Assembly: GCF_001038625.1 (NCBI RefSeq)
Contig: NZ_CP011803.1
Location: 5,084,001 to 5,148,000, forward strand
Length of the DNA stretch: 64,000 bases
Reading direction: 5' to 3'
From: Clostridium carboxidivorans P7
GTDB lineage: Bacteria; Bacillota; Clostridia; Clostridiales; Clostridiaceae
Position numbers and translations under genes: made by a program. The notes under the pieces are model-generated. The model saw nothing but the letters and a program-made list of their open reading frames with translations. It did no database searches and was not told the origin of the DNA. Shown piece by piece: positions 44,837 through 53,935 of the stretch (the stretch's first letter is position 1; the number at the start of each line of letters is the position of its first letter).

Positions 44837-45337
44837 GTGATAATTAATTATAAAGATATAAAACCTGTAATAGACAAAAGTGTTTTTGTAGCACATAGTG
44901 CAGATGTTATAGGAAGGGTTACTTTGCTAGAAGATGTTGGGATTTGGTATGGTACTGTACTTAGGGGGGATTGCAACTCTATACATATAGGAAAAGGCAG
45001 CAATATTCAAGATAACTGTACTGTTCATGTAGGAAATAATAGTTCTGTGGAAATAGGTGAATATGTAACTGTTGGACATAATGCTGTTATACATGGATGC
45101 AAAATTGGCAGTAATTGCTTAATTGGTATGGGATCAATTATTTTAAATGATGCAGAAATAGGGGATGAAACTATTATAGGTGCAGGAAGTTTAGTCACCG
45201 AAAGAAAAAAAATACCTTCAGGAGTTTTATGTATGGGAGCACCTGCAAGAGTTATACGTGAACTTACAGAAGATGAAAAAGAAAAAGTTAGAAATTCAGC
45301 TTTTTATTATATTGAAGAAGCTAATAATCATAAGTAA
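44837..45337 (+). CDS. Gamma-carbonic-anhydrase-like hexapeptide protein
   Basis: This 166-residue left-handed beta-helix protein has many hexapeptide turns (VGRVTLLEDVGIWYGTVLRGDCNSI). The three histidines expected to bind metal occur in NCTVHVG and VGHNAVIHGC (about residues 65-95), as in YrdA/PaaY-type proteins. It may be a carbonic anhydrase or a CoA-linked hydrolase. The start is GTG after AAAGAGG. It is monocistronic with a terminator after it. Confidence 0.9.
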   Translation: MIINYKDIKPVIDKSVFVAHSADVIGRVTLLEDVGIWYGTVLRGDCNSIHIGKGSNIQDNCTVHVGNNSSVEIGEYVTVGHNAVIHGCKIGSNCLIGMGSIILNDAEIGDETIIGAGSLVTERKKIPSGVLCMGAPARVIRELTEDEKEKVRNSAFYYIEEANNHK

Positions 45338-45339
45338 TA

Positions 45340-45372
45340 GAGTATAGGTTTTAAAGCTATGCTCTTTTTATT
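45340..45372 (+). terminator. Terminator after the carbonic-anhydrase-like gene
   Basis: GAGTATAG (45340-45347) pairs with CTATGCTC (45357-45364, one G-U), followed by TTTTTATTTT. Confidence 0.75.
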
Positions 45373-45514
45373 TTAGAAACATATAAACTAGACAACCTTA
45401 TTCAAAATATATCCTTGCAAAGAATAAACTAGAAGAATTATAATAAAATTTAAAGAATAGATAAATAACAATGTTTCTTTTTATATATTTCAAGAATCAA
45501 AGGGGGGGATATAT

Positions 45515-46417
45515 ATGAAAAAAGAAGATAGAATACTTGGAGGATTATTTGGAGTGGCCTGTGGAGATGCATTAGGCGGAACACTAGAATTTCTTTCTAA
45601 AAAAGAAGGCAAAGAAGAATATGGATATTTGAAAGAAATAATTGGTGGAGGGGTTTGGAACTTAAAGCCAGGAGAGGTTACGGATGATACCATGATGACT
45701 ATTGCAGTAGCTGAAGGCATATTAGAAAATCCTAAAGATCCTCTAAAATGTATAGGGAAAAACTTCATTAGTTGGTATGATACTGATCCCAAGGATGTTG
45801 GAAATACTGTAAAACTTGCAATGGAAGGATATAAAAAATACAATAGTTGGAAGAAAGCAGCTTCTTATGCACATAAACAGCTAAATCAACATTCAGCAGG
45901 AAATGGAACCTTAATGAGATGTATTCCTGCAGCTCTCTATTATGATGATTTGAAAAAGGTAATAAAAATAAGCAAGGAACAATCTATGCTTACCCATTAT
46001 GATGAAAAAGCAGCCGAAGCTTGTGAATTGTATAATACAATAATTTATAGATATTTAAATGGTGAGGAAAAGCTAAAGGTTATAGAAGAAGAAACTTTAA
46101 AATATCAAGATTATGAAGATATAATGTCTACTAAAAAAATAGAATTGACTCCTTCTGGATATGTGGTTGATACATTACAATGTGCTTTGTGGTGTTTTAT
46201 AAATACTAGCAATTCAGAAGATGCTATTTGTGAAGCAGTAAATATTTATGGAGATCCAGATACTATTGGAGCAATAGCAGGAGGATTAGCAGGAGTTTAC
46301 TACGGAATTGATAATATACCTAAAAGATGGAGAGAAAAGATATTAGTTAAAGATAAGTTAATTGAAATTGGAAGAAAAATAGAAGAGAAGGTACTCATTA
46401 GAAAGAATTCTATATAA
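45515..46417 (+). CDS. ADP-ribosylglycohydrolase family protein
   Basis: This 300-residue all-helical hydrolase has the two magnesium-binding motifs of the family: VTDDTMMTIAVAEG near 60 and GDPDTIGAIAGGLAGVYYG near 250. The N-terminus GGLFGVACGDALGGTLEF is also typical. It would remove ADP-ribose from a protein (as DraG does), RNA, DNA or a small molecule; no matching transferase gene is adjacent. The ATG follows AAAGGGGGGG. Confidence 0.9.
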   Translation: MKKEDRILGGLFGVACGDALGGTLEFLSKKEGKEEYGYLKEIIGGGVWNLKPGEVTDDTMMTIAVAEGILENPKDPLKCIGKNFISWYDTDPKDVGNTVKLAMEGYKKYNSWKKAASYAHKQLNQHSAGNGTLMRCIPAALYYDDLKKVIKISKEQSMLTHYDEKAAEACELYNTIIYRYLNGEEKLKVIEEETLKYQDYEDIMSTKKIELTPSGYVVDTLQCALWCFINTSNSEDAICEAVNIYGDPDTIGAIAGGLAGVYYGIDNIPKRWREKILVKDKLIEIGRKIEEKVLIRKNSI

Positions 46418-46506
46418 TATTAATTAAATGATAGTAACTGTTTAACTAATAGGATATAATAGATTAGATTAAACTATTATATCTATTCATAGGGAGTTGA
46501 AGTTAA

Positions 46507-47376
46507 GTGATAAACATAGGAGAGTTTAATGCCTTAAAGGTTGTTAGAAAAGCAGATTTTGGTTACTATTTAGATGCAGGTACAGGAAATACTAGTGATG
46601 ATATACTTTTACCAAATAAAAGTGCGTTAGAAAAAGAAATTTCTATAGGTGATGAAGTTAATGCTTTTATATATAGGGATTCAAAAGATAGAATTATAGC
46701 TACTTTAAAAGAGCCTATAGCCCAAGTTGGAGAAATTGCATACCTTAAAGTGGTGTCCAAAACTAAAATAGGAAGTTTTATAGATTTTGGAATGGAAAGA
46801 GATATTTTTGTTCCAATGAAAGAACAAGTTTACAGACTGGAAATAGGTAACTATTATCTATTTTATATATACTTAGACAAAACAAATAGAATTGCAGCTA
46901 CTACAGATATAGATAGATACTTAGAAAATTTAAATGTTGAAGAAACAGATGAGATTTTAAATGGTAAGTATAGAGTAGGGGACGAGGTTACAGGGATTAT
47001 CTATGGTTTTCAAACTAATAGAAGTGCTATGGTAGCTATAGATAAAACCTATAGAGGAGTAATACTTAAAAATGAGTATTTTGTAGATTTAAAAGAAGGA
47101 TATGAGCTAAAAGTTAGAATTAAAAAAATATACGAGGATGGAAGAATGGGTCTTACTCCAAGAAAAAGAGCTGTGGATGAGAGAACGGAGCTCCAGGAAA
47201 ATATAGTTCAATATCTTAAAAAACACAATGGAAGTATGCCTTTTAATGATAAAAGTTCTCCAGAAGATATAAAAGAAGTATTTCATGAGAGCAAGAATTA
47301 TTTTAAAAATGCCTTAGGAGGACTTATGAAGCAGGGAATTATAGAACAAGATGAGAATGGAACAAGGCTGAAGTAA
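46507..47376 (+). CDS. cvfB: S1-domain RNA-binding protein, CvfB-like
   Basis: This 289-residue protein has consecutive OB/S1 domains (FGYYLDAGTG, IGSFIDFGMERDIFVPMKEQ, GVILKNEYF...LKVRIKKIYEDGRMGLTPRKR) and a C-terminal winged-helix region ending in GGLMKQGIIEQDENGTRLK. This is the layout of CvfB, an RNA-binding regulator in Gram-positive bacteria. The start is GTG with AGGGAG upstream. A T-run terminator follows. It is probably monocistronic. Confidence 0.9.
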   Translation: MINIGEFNALKVVRKADFGYYLDAGTGNTSDDILLPNKSALEKEISIGDEVNAFIYRDSKDRIIATLKEPIAQVGEIAYLKVVSKTKIGSFIDFGMERDIFVPMKEQVYRLEIGNYYLFYIYLDKTNRIAATTDIDRYLENLNVEETDEILNGKYRVGDEVTGIIYGFQTNRSAMVAIDKTYRGVILKNEYFVDLKEGYELKVRIKKIYEDGRMGLTPRKRAVDERTELQENIVQYLKKHNGSMPFNDKSSPEDIKEVFHESKNYFKNALGGLMKQGIIEQDENGTRLK

Positions 47377-47408
47377 TATTTGTGTAACTTAATAAATATC
47401 GTTGATGC

Positions 47409-47455
47409 AAAAATACATCATTGGTGCGAAAAGTCACCACTGGTGTATTTTTTCT
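47409..47455 (+). terminator. Terminator of the CvfB-like gene
   Basis: AAAATACATCATTGGTG (about 47410-47426) pairs imperfectly with CACCACTGGTGTATTTT (47435-47451), followed by TTTTTC. Confidence 0.75.
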
Positions 47456-47535
47456 TTTTTTCGTACATTTTACAGTCATATTATGATAAAAGAAACAAAA
47501 AATAAGTGCGAAATAGAAATTGGAGCTGATTTTAG

Positions 47536-48357
47536 TTGAAAAGAAAATTAATGATATTATTTATGATTATAATCGTTACAACAAATAGTGTGCTTGCTAA
47601 ACAAAACAGATATGAAGTACATTTTTTAGATACCGGGCAAAGTGATTGTATATTAATAAAAACAGATAATAGCAATTACTTAATAGATACGGGAGCGTCT
47701 TATTATTCTGATAAAATTTTAAAATATTTAGATGCAAATGAAATTAATAAAATAGATACAGTGATTTTAACTCATTACCATGATGATCATTATGGTGGAT
47801 TATTAGCCATAGCAGAGAGTAAAAAGGTAAACAAGGTATTGTTGCCAATGCATGATGATAAAATTAAATACACAATTTACAAGCAATTGACTAAAAAAGG
47901 TATTAGTGTGAAATATATATCTAATAATTATGTTCTAAAAGAAGAAAAAATGAATTTAAAGGCTTTAACTCCATTTAAAGAGGATAAAAGAATAGAAAAT
48001 AATAATTCTATAATATTACAAGGTGAAATAGATGGGATAAATTATTTATTTGCGGCTGATTGTGAAAAAACAGAAGAAGAGTATATGATAAATAATAATA
48101 AGATAAGTCATTGTGATATTTTAAAGGTACCACATCATGGTTTAAACACAAGTAGTACAGAAGGTTTTTTAAAAAAAGCTTCTCCTAAAATTGCAATAAT
48201 AACTTCTAATGGTGTGGAGAGTCCGGAAAATAAGGCTTTAAATAGAATAAGTAACATAGGAAGTATAGTTATAAGAACAGATTTACAAGGAGATATAGTA
48301 ATTAAAAATGGAAATTTACAAATGACAAGATCTGATTTAAGTATAAAAATCAAGTAA
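47536..48357 (+). CDS. Secreted ComEC-like metallo-beta-lactamase-fold hydrolase
   Basis: This 273-residue protein has an N-terminal signal peptide (about 1-22, ending NSVLA) and the metal-binding LTHYHDDHYGG near residue 82. The start of the domain, VHFLDTGQSDCILIKTD, and KVPHHGLNTSSTEGFL near 200 are those of ComEC C-terminal-domain proteins. It lacks the ComEC membrane channel, so it is a separate secreted hydrolase, perhaps a nuclease. The start is TTG after GGAGC. Confidence 0.88.
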   Translation: MKRKLMILFMIIIVTTNSVLAKQNRYEVHFLDTGQSDCILIKTDNSNYLIDTGASYYSDKILKYLDANEINKIDTVILTHYHDDHYGGLLAIAESKKVNKVLLPMHDDKIKYTIYKQLTKKGISVKYISNNYVLKEEKMNLKALTPFKEDKRIENNNSIILQGEIDGINYLFAADCEKTEEEYMINNNKISHCDILKVPHHGLNTSSTEGFLKKASPKIAIITSNGVESPENKALNRISNIGSIVIRTDLQGDIVIKNGNLQMTRSDLSIKIK

Positions 48358-48371
48358 TTGAAATTTGAAAA

Positions 48372-48896
48372 TTACCTGTAAAAAATTATTCCTAAAACAC
48401 CTGATATAATTATTATAATTATAGGATGTATTTTTTTGTGAAGTAGTAAAATCATAGTAAGTACACCTATAATAACGCTTTTTAAATCATAATAAGATTC
48501 TTTAGCAAGAGATAAAAAGGCGCATATAATAAGACCTATAAGTGCAGGTCGCATTCCCATAAGTACTGATTTTATAAGTATAGATTCTTTAAATTTTAAT
48601 ATGTAGTGAGTAGCCACGGAAACTAAAATAAATGGTAAAATAACTACACCTATAGTAGCATATAAACTTCCCCAAAAACTAGAAACCTTGTAGCCTACAA
48701 ATGTAGCTGAATTTATAGTAATAGGTCCTGGTGTAATTTGAGAAATTCCTATTATATCTATAAATTCTTTATAGTTGATCCAATGATTATTAGTAACTAT
48801 TTCCCTTTCAATTAATGGTAATATGGTGTAACCACCGCCAAATCCAAAAGCACCTATTTTAAGAAAGCATAGGAATAATTTTATCAATAAGCCCAT
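48372..48896 (-). CDS. Chromate transporter family half-protein (second of pair)
   Basis: This 174-residue membrane protein is half of a CHR-family transporter. Its start FGFGGGYTILPLIEREIV and ITPGPITINSATFVGYK are the standard motifs. Its ATG comes directly after the stop of the partner gene. The two half-size proteins should form a heterodimer that exports chromate or another oxyanion in exchange for sulfate; a role in chromate resistance is not proven for such short pairs in anaerobes. Confidence 0.9.
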   Translation of the reverse strand: MGLLIKLFLCFLKIGAFGFGGGYTILPLIEREIVTNNHWINYKEFIDIIGISQITPGPITINSATFVGYKVSSFWGSLYATIGVVILPFILVSVATHYILKFKESILIKSVLMGMRPALIGLIICAFLSLAKESYYDLKSVIIGVLTMILLLHKKIHPIIIIIISGVLGIIFYR

Positions 48897-49442
48897 TTAG
48901 CCCACCTTCTTTCGACAGAAAAAGTATCCATAAATCCCTGATAAAATTATAATCAGTACAGGATGAAATTTGAAAAATTCAATACACAATACAGTTATAA
49001 TAATTATTATTAAATTTGTGTAATTTTTTTTTATAGATTTTGATAAACTTACTATAGCAACTAATACTAGCATTGGTACTGCAGCACTTATGCCTTTAAA
49101 TATTAAGCTTATAAAGTAGTTACTTCTAAATTTGGTGAAGAAAGAAGCTATAAGCAGAATTATAATAAAGGATGGTAAAATAGTTCCTAAAAGAGCTAAA
49201 ATTGCACCCAAAATTCCACCTAACTTGTAGCCTATGAAGGTATTTATATTAACAGCAAGGGCACCTGGAAAGGATTGTGATATTACTACGATATTAAGAA
49301 ATTCTTCTTTGGTAATCCACTTATGTCTGTCTACGACTTCAGCTTCAATAAGAGGAATCATAGCATAAGCACCACCGAAAGTAAAAGCACCTATTTTAAA
49401 AAAAATCCAAAACATGGAAAATATTTTACCCATGTTAAACAC
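48897..49442 (-). CDS. Chromate transporter family half-protein (first of pair)
   Basis: This 181-residue membrane protein is homologous to its neighbour: FTFGGAYAMIPLIEAEVV at the N-terminus and SQSFPGALAVNINTFIGYK near residue 55, followed by four or so TM helices. Stop and start of the two genes touch, so they are translated as a unit. The ATG has GAGGTG upstream. Confidence 0.9.
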   Translation of the reverse strand: MFNMGKIFSMFWIFFKIGAFTFGGAYAMIPLIEAEVVDRHKWITKEEFLNIVVISQSFPGALAVNINTFIGYKLGGILGAILALLGTILPSFIIILLIASFFTKFRSNYFISLIFKGISAAVPMLVLVAIVSLSKSIKKNYTNLIIIIITVLCIEFFKFHPVLIIILSGIYGYFFCRKKVG

Positions 49443-49523
49443 ACCTCATTTCATTAATTATTATTTTATAATATAATGTTTATAAAATAAAGAATTGATA
49501 GTTGAAAATTACAATCTTATAGT

Positions 49524-49552
49524 TTGACAATTTAAAATTTCTAAATGATAAT
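49524..49552 (+). promoter_or_regulatory. Promoter of nadE
   Basis: TTGACA (49524-49529), 17 bases, GATAAT (49547-49552). The transcript would start near 49559, again placing the start of nadE at 49609 rather than at an upstream in-frame codon. Confidence 0.75.
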
Positions 49553-49608
49553 TATAATTGGATAATTTTAGTTTTGCCAGGAATAATATAAAGGAAAGGG
49601 ATGATAAC

Positions 49609-51522
49609 ATGCCAACTGATAATTTTATAAGAGTAGCAGCTGCAAGTCCTATAACTAATGTAGCTGACATAAAATTCAATTTAAAAAACATAGTTAATTG
49701 TATAGATAATGCTATTGAACAAGGTTCAAAGCTTGTGGTTTTTCCAGAACTCTGTATAACTTCCTATACCTGTGCTGATCTTTTTTGGCAGCAGTTATTG
49801 CTTAATGAAGCCATAGATGGAGTAGAACATATATGTAGTTATTCTAAAGAAAAGGATATACTTATAGCTGTGGGTGCACCACTTATACATAATAATTGTT
49901 TATATAATTGTGCTTACATAATTTTTAATGGAAAAGTACTTGGAATAGTGCCTAAAAGCTATATTCCAAATTATACAGAATTCTATGAAAAAAGATGGTT
50001 TACAGAAGGTATAGGTATTGTAAATAAAAAAGTAAATTTGTTTTTTCAAGAAGAAATTCCTTTTGGAACTAACTTAATATTTGCTTGTGGTGATTTTAAG
50101 TTTGGATTTGAGATTTGTGAAGATCTTTGGGTTACTATTCCACCAAGCAGTTATTTAAGTTTAATGGGAGCAAATATCATAGGAAACCTTTCTGCCTCAA
50201 ATGAAATTGTAAGCAAAGCTGATTATAGAAAAGATTTAGTAAAAGCTCAAAGTGCTAGATGTATGGCATCCTATATATATGCATCTTCAGGGGTATTTGA
50301 ATCTACTACAGATTTAGTTTTTAGTGGTGATTTGCTTATAAGTGAAAATGGCAGCCTTTTACAACATAATAATAGATTTCAAAGAGAAAATGAAGTAATA
50401 ACTTCAATTGTAGATGTAAATAAATTAAATAGTGAAAGGTTGAGAAACGTAAGCTTTAGAGATAGCACTAGGCTAATACCTGTTGAACCTCTACAAATAA
50501 ATTTTGAATTTGAAAATTTAGACTACAAGAATTTTGATAGGTATATAGATAAACATCCTTTTGTGCCTTCTAATAAAGCTGAAAGAGATATTAGATGCAA
50601 GGAGATATTTAATATACAAACTTCTGGACTTGCAAAAAGAATAAGTCATACAGGAGTAAAGAAGGCTGTAGTAGGAATATCTGGTGGATTGGATTCTACA
50701 TTAGCTTTATTAGTTATGATAAAAACATTTCGTATGTTAAATATTCAAAGTGAGAACATAATAACTGTAACTATGCCTGGTTTTGGAACAACAGATAGAA
50801 CTTACAACAATGCTGTAAATCTATGTAAAAAACTTGGAACGGAATTTAGAGAAATAAATATAGTTCCAGCTTGTTTGCAGCACTTTAAGGATATAAGCCA
50901 TGATGTTGAAAAACACGATGTCACATATGAAAATGTTCAAGCAAGAGAGAGAACTCAAATTCTTATGGATATAGCTAATAAAGAAGGTGGACTTTTAATA
51001 GGAACAGGAGATTTATCAGAGCTTGCTTTGGGATGGTGCACATATAATGGAGATCATATGTCTATGTATGGTGTAAATTGTTCTATACCTAAGACGTTAG
51101 TTAGATATTTGGTGAAATATGTAGCTGAAACAGAAGTTCCTAAAGATATTTCTGATATATTGATGGATATTCTTGACACTCCTGTAAGTCCGGAACTTCT
51201 TCCTAAGGATAAGAATGGTGAAATTGCACAAAAAACTGAAGATATAGTAGGTCCTTATGAACTTCATGACTTTTTCTTGTATAATTTTATAAGACAAGGT
51301 GCTGAACCTAATAAAATACTTTTTTTAGCAAAAGAAGCATTTAAAGATGACTATGATAATGAAATTATAGAAAAATGGTTTGAAAAGTTTATAAAAAGAT
51401 TCTTTACTCAACAATTTAAACGTTCTGCTATACCAGATGGTCCTAAAGTAGGAACTGTAAGCCTTTCGCCAAGAGGAGATTTTAGGATGCCTTCTGATGC
51501 AAGTTACAATCTTTGGAAATAA
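49609..51522 (+). CDS. nadE: Glutamine-dependent NAD synthetase
   Basis: This 637-residue enzyme amidates nicotinate adenine dinucleotide to NAD. The N-terminal nitrilase-type glutaminase has its Glu in FPELCITSY and its Cys in FEICEDLWV near 175; the C-terminal synthetase has the PP-loop GISGGLDSTLAL near 358. An ammonia tunnel links the two in this family. The start is the ATG after AAAGGAAAGGG; a longer frame begins within the promoter region. Monocistronic. Confidence 0.95.
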   Translation: MPTDNFIRVAAASPITNVADIKFNLKNIVNCIDNAIEQGSKLVVFPELCITSYTCADLFWQQLLLNEAIDGVEHICSYSKEKDILIAVGAPLIHNNCLYNCAYIIFNGKVLGIVPKSYIPNYTEFYEKRWFTEGIGIVNKKVNLFFQEEIPFGTNLIFACGDFKFGFEICEDLWVTIPPSSYLSLMGANIIGNLSASNEIVSKADYRKDLVKAQSARCMASYIYASSGVFESTTDLVFSGDLLISENGSLLQHNNRFQRENEVITSIVDVNKLNSERLRNVSFRDSTRLIPVEPLQINFEFENLDYKNFDRYIDKHPFVPSNKAERDIRCKEIFNIQTSGLAKRISHTGVKKAVVGISGGLDSTLALLVMIKTFRMLNIQSENIITVTMPGFGTTDRTYNNAVNLCKKLGTEFREINIVPACLQHFKDISHDVEKHDVTYENVQARERTQILMDIANKEGGLLIGTGDLSELALGWCTYNGDHMSMYGVNCSIPKTLVRYLVKYVAETEVPKDISDILMDILDTPVSPELLPKDKNGEIAQKTEDIVGPYELHDFFLYNFIRQGAEPNKILFLAKEAFKDDYDNEIIEKWFEKFIKRFFTQQFKRSAIPDGPKVGTVSLSPRGDFRMPSDASYNLWK

Positions 51523-51649
51523 ATTACAAAATTTAGGCCATATAATTCCAAAGGGGTTGAGTTTTTATATGTTTTAATGATATAATAGAAAACATTAACA
51601 AGTTTTTTATAAAAAAATAACTTGATAACTAGCCTAAGGAGGAATTGTA

Positions 51650-52624
51650 TTGAAGAAAAAAGCGTTATCTGTTGTTATGATGCTAGTATTAATGTTAATA
51701 ACAAATAGCACTGCTCTTGCTGCTCCGAGCACTAGCACATCAGATGAATTAAAACAGGTTCAAGACAACAAGAAGGCCTTAGAAACAAAGGTTAATGACT
51801 TAAATAAACAAATTGACGAAGTTATGAAAAAAGTTGATAGCAATAAAAAAGATATGAATAAAGTTGCACAGGACATAAAAAATACACAAGTTAAGTTAGA
51901 TGAGGTGGAGAAGAATTCAAAAGCTCAAGATGATTTGTTCAAAAAAAGAGTAAGATCCATGTATGTAAATAACAATGATGGTTATCTTAATGTAATATTG
52001 TCATCAAACAATTTAAGTGATTTTATATCCAAAATGGATATGATTTCAAAAGTAATGAGCTTTGATAAAAACCTTATTAATAAGCTAAAAGAACAAAAAC
52101 AGGCAGTAACAAATGAAAAAAAGGTTCTAGATGATAAGAATGCCAAGTTACAGCAATTAAAAGCAAGTAATGAAAGTGCTTTATTGAGTTTAAATAAGGA
52201 CATAAAAGCACAAAAAGATCTTTTAAGCCAAGCTAGTGAAAAGGAAAAGCAGTTAGTAGCTGCTCAAAATGTACAAGCTCCTAGTGTCAGCGTGGCTTAT
52301 CAAAGTGGTACATTATCTCGTGGTATGTCTAAGTCTGTTTCATATTCACAAGTAATAAGTATGAGATCAACTGCCTATTCGGGAGATGCTGTTACTGCTT
52401 CAGGAACTGCAACTAAAAGAGATGGAAGTAGTTATAGTACTGTAGCTGTAGATCCTAGAGTTATACCACTAGGTTCCAGACTTTATGTAGAAGGTTACGG
52501 ATATGCCGTTGCAGATGATACAGGAGGAGCTATTAAAGGAAATAGAATAGATTTGTTCTTTCCAACAGAAGGTGAATGTGAAAGTTGGGGAGTAAGAAAT
52601 GTTACTGTTTATGTACTTAATTAA
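51650..52624 (+). CDS. Secreted coiled-coil protein with 3D (cell-wall hydrolase) domain
   Basis: This 324-residue protein has a signal peptide (about 1-24, ending ALAAPS), a coiled-coil region of about 190 residues (LKQVQDNKKALETKVNDL onward, as in PcsB/CwlO-type proteins) and a C-terminal 3D domain. The three conserved Asp lie in VDPRVIPLG, VADDTGG and NRIDLFF. The 3D domain is a lytic-transglycosylase-like fold found in spore and cell-wall proteins of firmicutes (Rpf/YabE relatives). The start is TTG after AAGGAGG. Monocistronic with a clear terminator. Confidence 0.92.
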   Translation: MKKKALSVVMMLVLMLITNSTALAAPSTSTSDELKQVQDNKKALETKVNDLNKQIDEVMKKVDSNKKDMNKVAQDIKNTQVKLDEVEKNSKAQDDLFKKRVRSMYVNNNDGYLNVILSSNNLSDFISKMDMISKVMSFDKNLINKLKEQKQAVTNEKKVLDDKNAKLQQLKASNESALLSLNKDIKAQKDLLSQASEKEKQLVAAQNVQAPSVSVAYQSGTLSRGMSKSVSYSQVISMRSTAYSGDAVTASGTATKRDGSSYSTVAVDPRVIPLGSRLYVEGYGYAVADDTGGAIKGNRIDLFFPTEGECESWGVRNVTVYVLN

Positions 52625-52710
52625 ATAGTTATAATTAAACTCATCTTTTTAATGTCGGATGAATAAGCGATTATCCTAAAATCATAGATTTTAGATGTCT
52701 GCTTAAAGTT

Positions 52711-52742
52711 AGGCTGTACCATATTGGTACAGCCTTTTAAAT
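52711..52742 (+). terminator. Terminator of the 3D-domain gene
   Basis: Perfect AGGCTGTACC (52711-52720) / GGTACAGCCT (52726-52735) stem, then TTTAAATT. Confidence 0.85.
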
Positions 52743-52783
52743 TAGCTAAATATATATGTTTTTATTAAGTGAAATTTTTAAAT

Positions 52784-53206
52784 TTATTTGTAAATGTCCA
52801 CCATTAATCCTGTAATATCATCAATGGTAGCTGCTACGTTTAAATTATCTTTTTGTTCGCTCATAAGCATTTGAGTAAGTTCTTCTAATTTGTTATCTAT
52901 AGTTTCTACTGTTATAAAATACTGTGTTTGCCAAAAGCTTATATCCTTTTTTACGCTGTACATATAGTTTAATATGGAACTAAGATATTCTTTAATCATT
53001 CTTTTATAAGCTTTAACGTCTGCATAGCATTTTGTTATAGCAAGTCTATTTCCCTTTTTCTTTATACTATCAAACATTTCTTTAAGTTGCTCTTCAGATT
53101 TTTGTTCCCTCTGAGAATTAAAGCTTTGGGAAAAATCTTTTTTCATTGATGTAGTCTTTTTTTCAGTAGTAACTGTAGAAGGTCTGCCTAGTCTAGATAT
53201 TTCCAT
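52784..53206 (-). CDS. yaaR: YaaR family protein (DUF327)
   Basis: This 140-residue protein has a polar N-terminal tail and a helical body ending with EELTQMLMSEQKDNLNVAATIDDITGLMVDIYK, matching the YaaR family, which usually sits in the dnaX-holB-yaaT region of firmicutes. Here it is alone. The function is unknown. The ATG follows TGGAGG. Confidence 0.85.
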   Translation of the reverse strand: MEISRLGRPSTVTTEKKTTSMKKDFSQSFNSQREQKSEEQLKEMFDSIKKKGNRLAITKCYADVKAYKRMIKEYLSSILNYMYSVKKDISFWQTQYFITVETIDNKLEELTQMLMSEQKDNLNVAATIDDITGLMVDIYK

Positions 53207-53320
53207 AAAATTACCTCCAATAAAATTTCAACAAAAATATATACTTCAAAGACTCACGATTTAATTTATATCTATTATATCGTAATTTCTGTAAAACCAC
53301 AAAAATTATTTAATGAAATT

Positions 53321-53360
53321 AAATAAGGGCTTTGTTCAAAATGAGAACAAAGCCCTTATT
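53321..53360 (-). terminator. Terminator of the spore protein gene
   Basis: AATAAGGGCTTTGTTC (53322-53337) pairs with GAACAAAGCCCTTATT (53345-53360). On the minus strand the tail is TTAATTTC. Confidence 0.8.
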
Positions 53361-53375
53361 ATTAATTATGTTTTA

Positions 53376-53570
53376 TTATAAACCTTTTTCGTAAGCTTCT
53401 ACCATCTTTTTAACCATGTTTCCGCCTACTGATCCAGCTTCTCTTGCAGTCAAATCTCCATTGTATCCTTGTTTTAGATTTACGCCTACTTCATTAGCTG
53501 ATTCCATTTTAAATTTGTTTAATCCATCCTTTGCTTCTGGAACTAATGCTCTATTACCTCTACTTGCCAT
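53376..53570 (-). CDS. Alpha/beta-type small acid-soluble spore protein
   Basis: This 64-residue DNA-binding protein coats spore DNA. Both family signatures are present: KFKMESANEVGVNL, with the germination-protease cleavage site between the Glu and Ser of MES-A, and the C-terminal GDLTAREAGSVGGNMVKKM. The ATG follows GGAGG. It shows that the organism forms endospores. A forespore (sigma-G) promoter is expected but I could not read one with confidence. Confidence 0.96.
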   Translation of the reverse strand: MASRGNRALVPEAKDGLNKFKMESANEVGVNLKQGYNGDLTAREAGSVGGNMVKKMVEAYEKGL

Positions 53571-53814
53571 AATAAATTCCTCCTTTTGAATCTATATAAT
53601 ATTTTTTTGATTCTATTAAAAGTTTGTACAGTTTTAAAGTTATTACTCTATTAAAATAGATGTAAAACATGAAGTATTTTCTACTTTCCTTAAAATTATA
53701 CTTAAGCTTTATATTCTGAGTGTTTTAAGAAGAAAGTAATGAATAAAATGGTTGTTTTTAGTACAACTTTTATGCAAATGATATAAACATTTTTTATAAT
53801 AAATATTAATGAAA

Positions 53815-53859
53815 TTGTATTTAAGTTGTAACTAAACTGTAATAATAGAAGACTACAAT
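53815..53859 (+). promoter_or_regulatory. Pho-box-like direct repeats and -10 before the GT2-gtrA-galU operon
   Basis: TTGTAT (53815-53820), TTGTAA (53826-53831) and CTGTAA (53837-53842) are spaced exactly 11 bp, in the -35 region of a -10 TACAAT (53854-53859). The layout resembles PhoB/PhoP-type sites and recurs before the two-component genes at 56413. Confidence 0.6.
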
Positions 53860-53935
53860 AAGCATATAGATTCAAAGAAAGAGATAACTTAAATTGAAAA
53901 TATTAAAAAATATATTAATAATTGAGGTGAATTAA

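Noticed and set aside
46449..46486. Hairpin before the CvfB-like gene as a terminator or riboswitch
   Set aside because: The stem is only A/T pairs with a bulge and has no T-run or conserved core; not supported as either.
53321..53360. Possible CRISPR or repeat unit
   Set aside because: It is a single inverted repeat with terminator features; no repeat-spacer array exists anywhere in the window.
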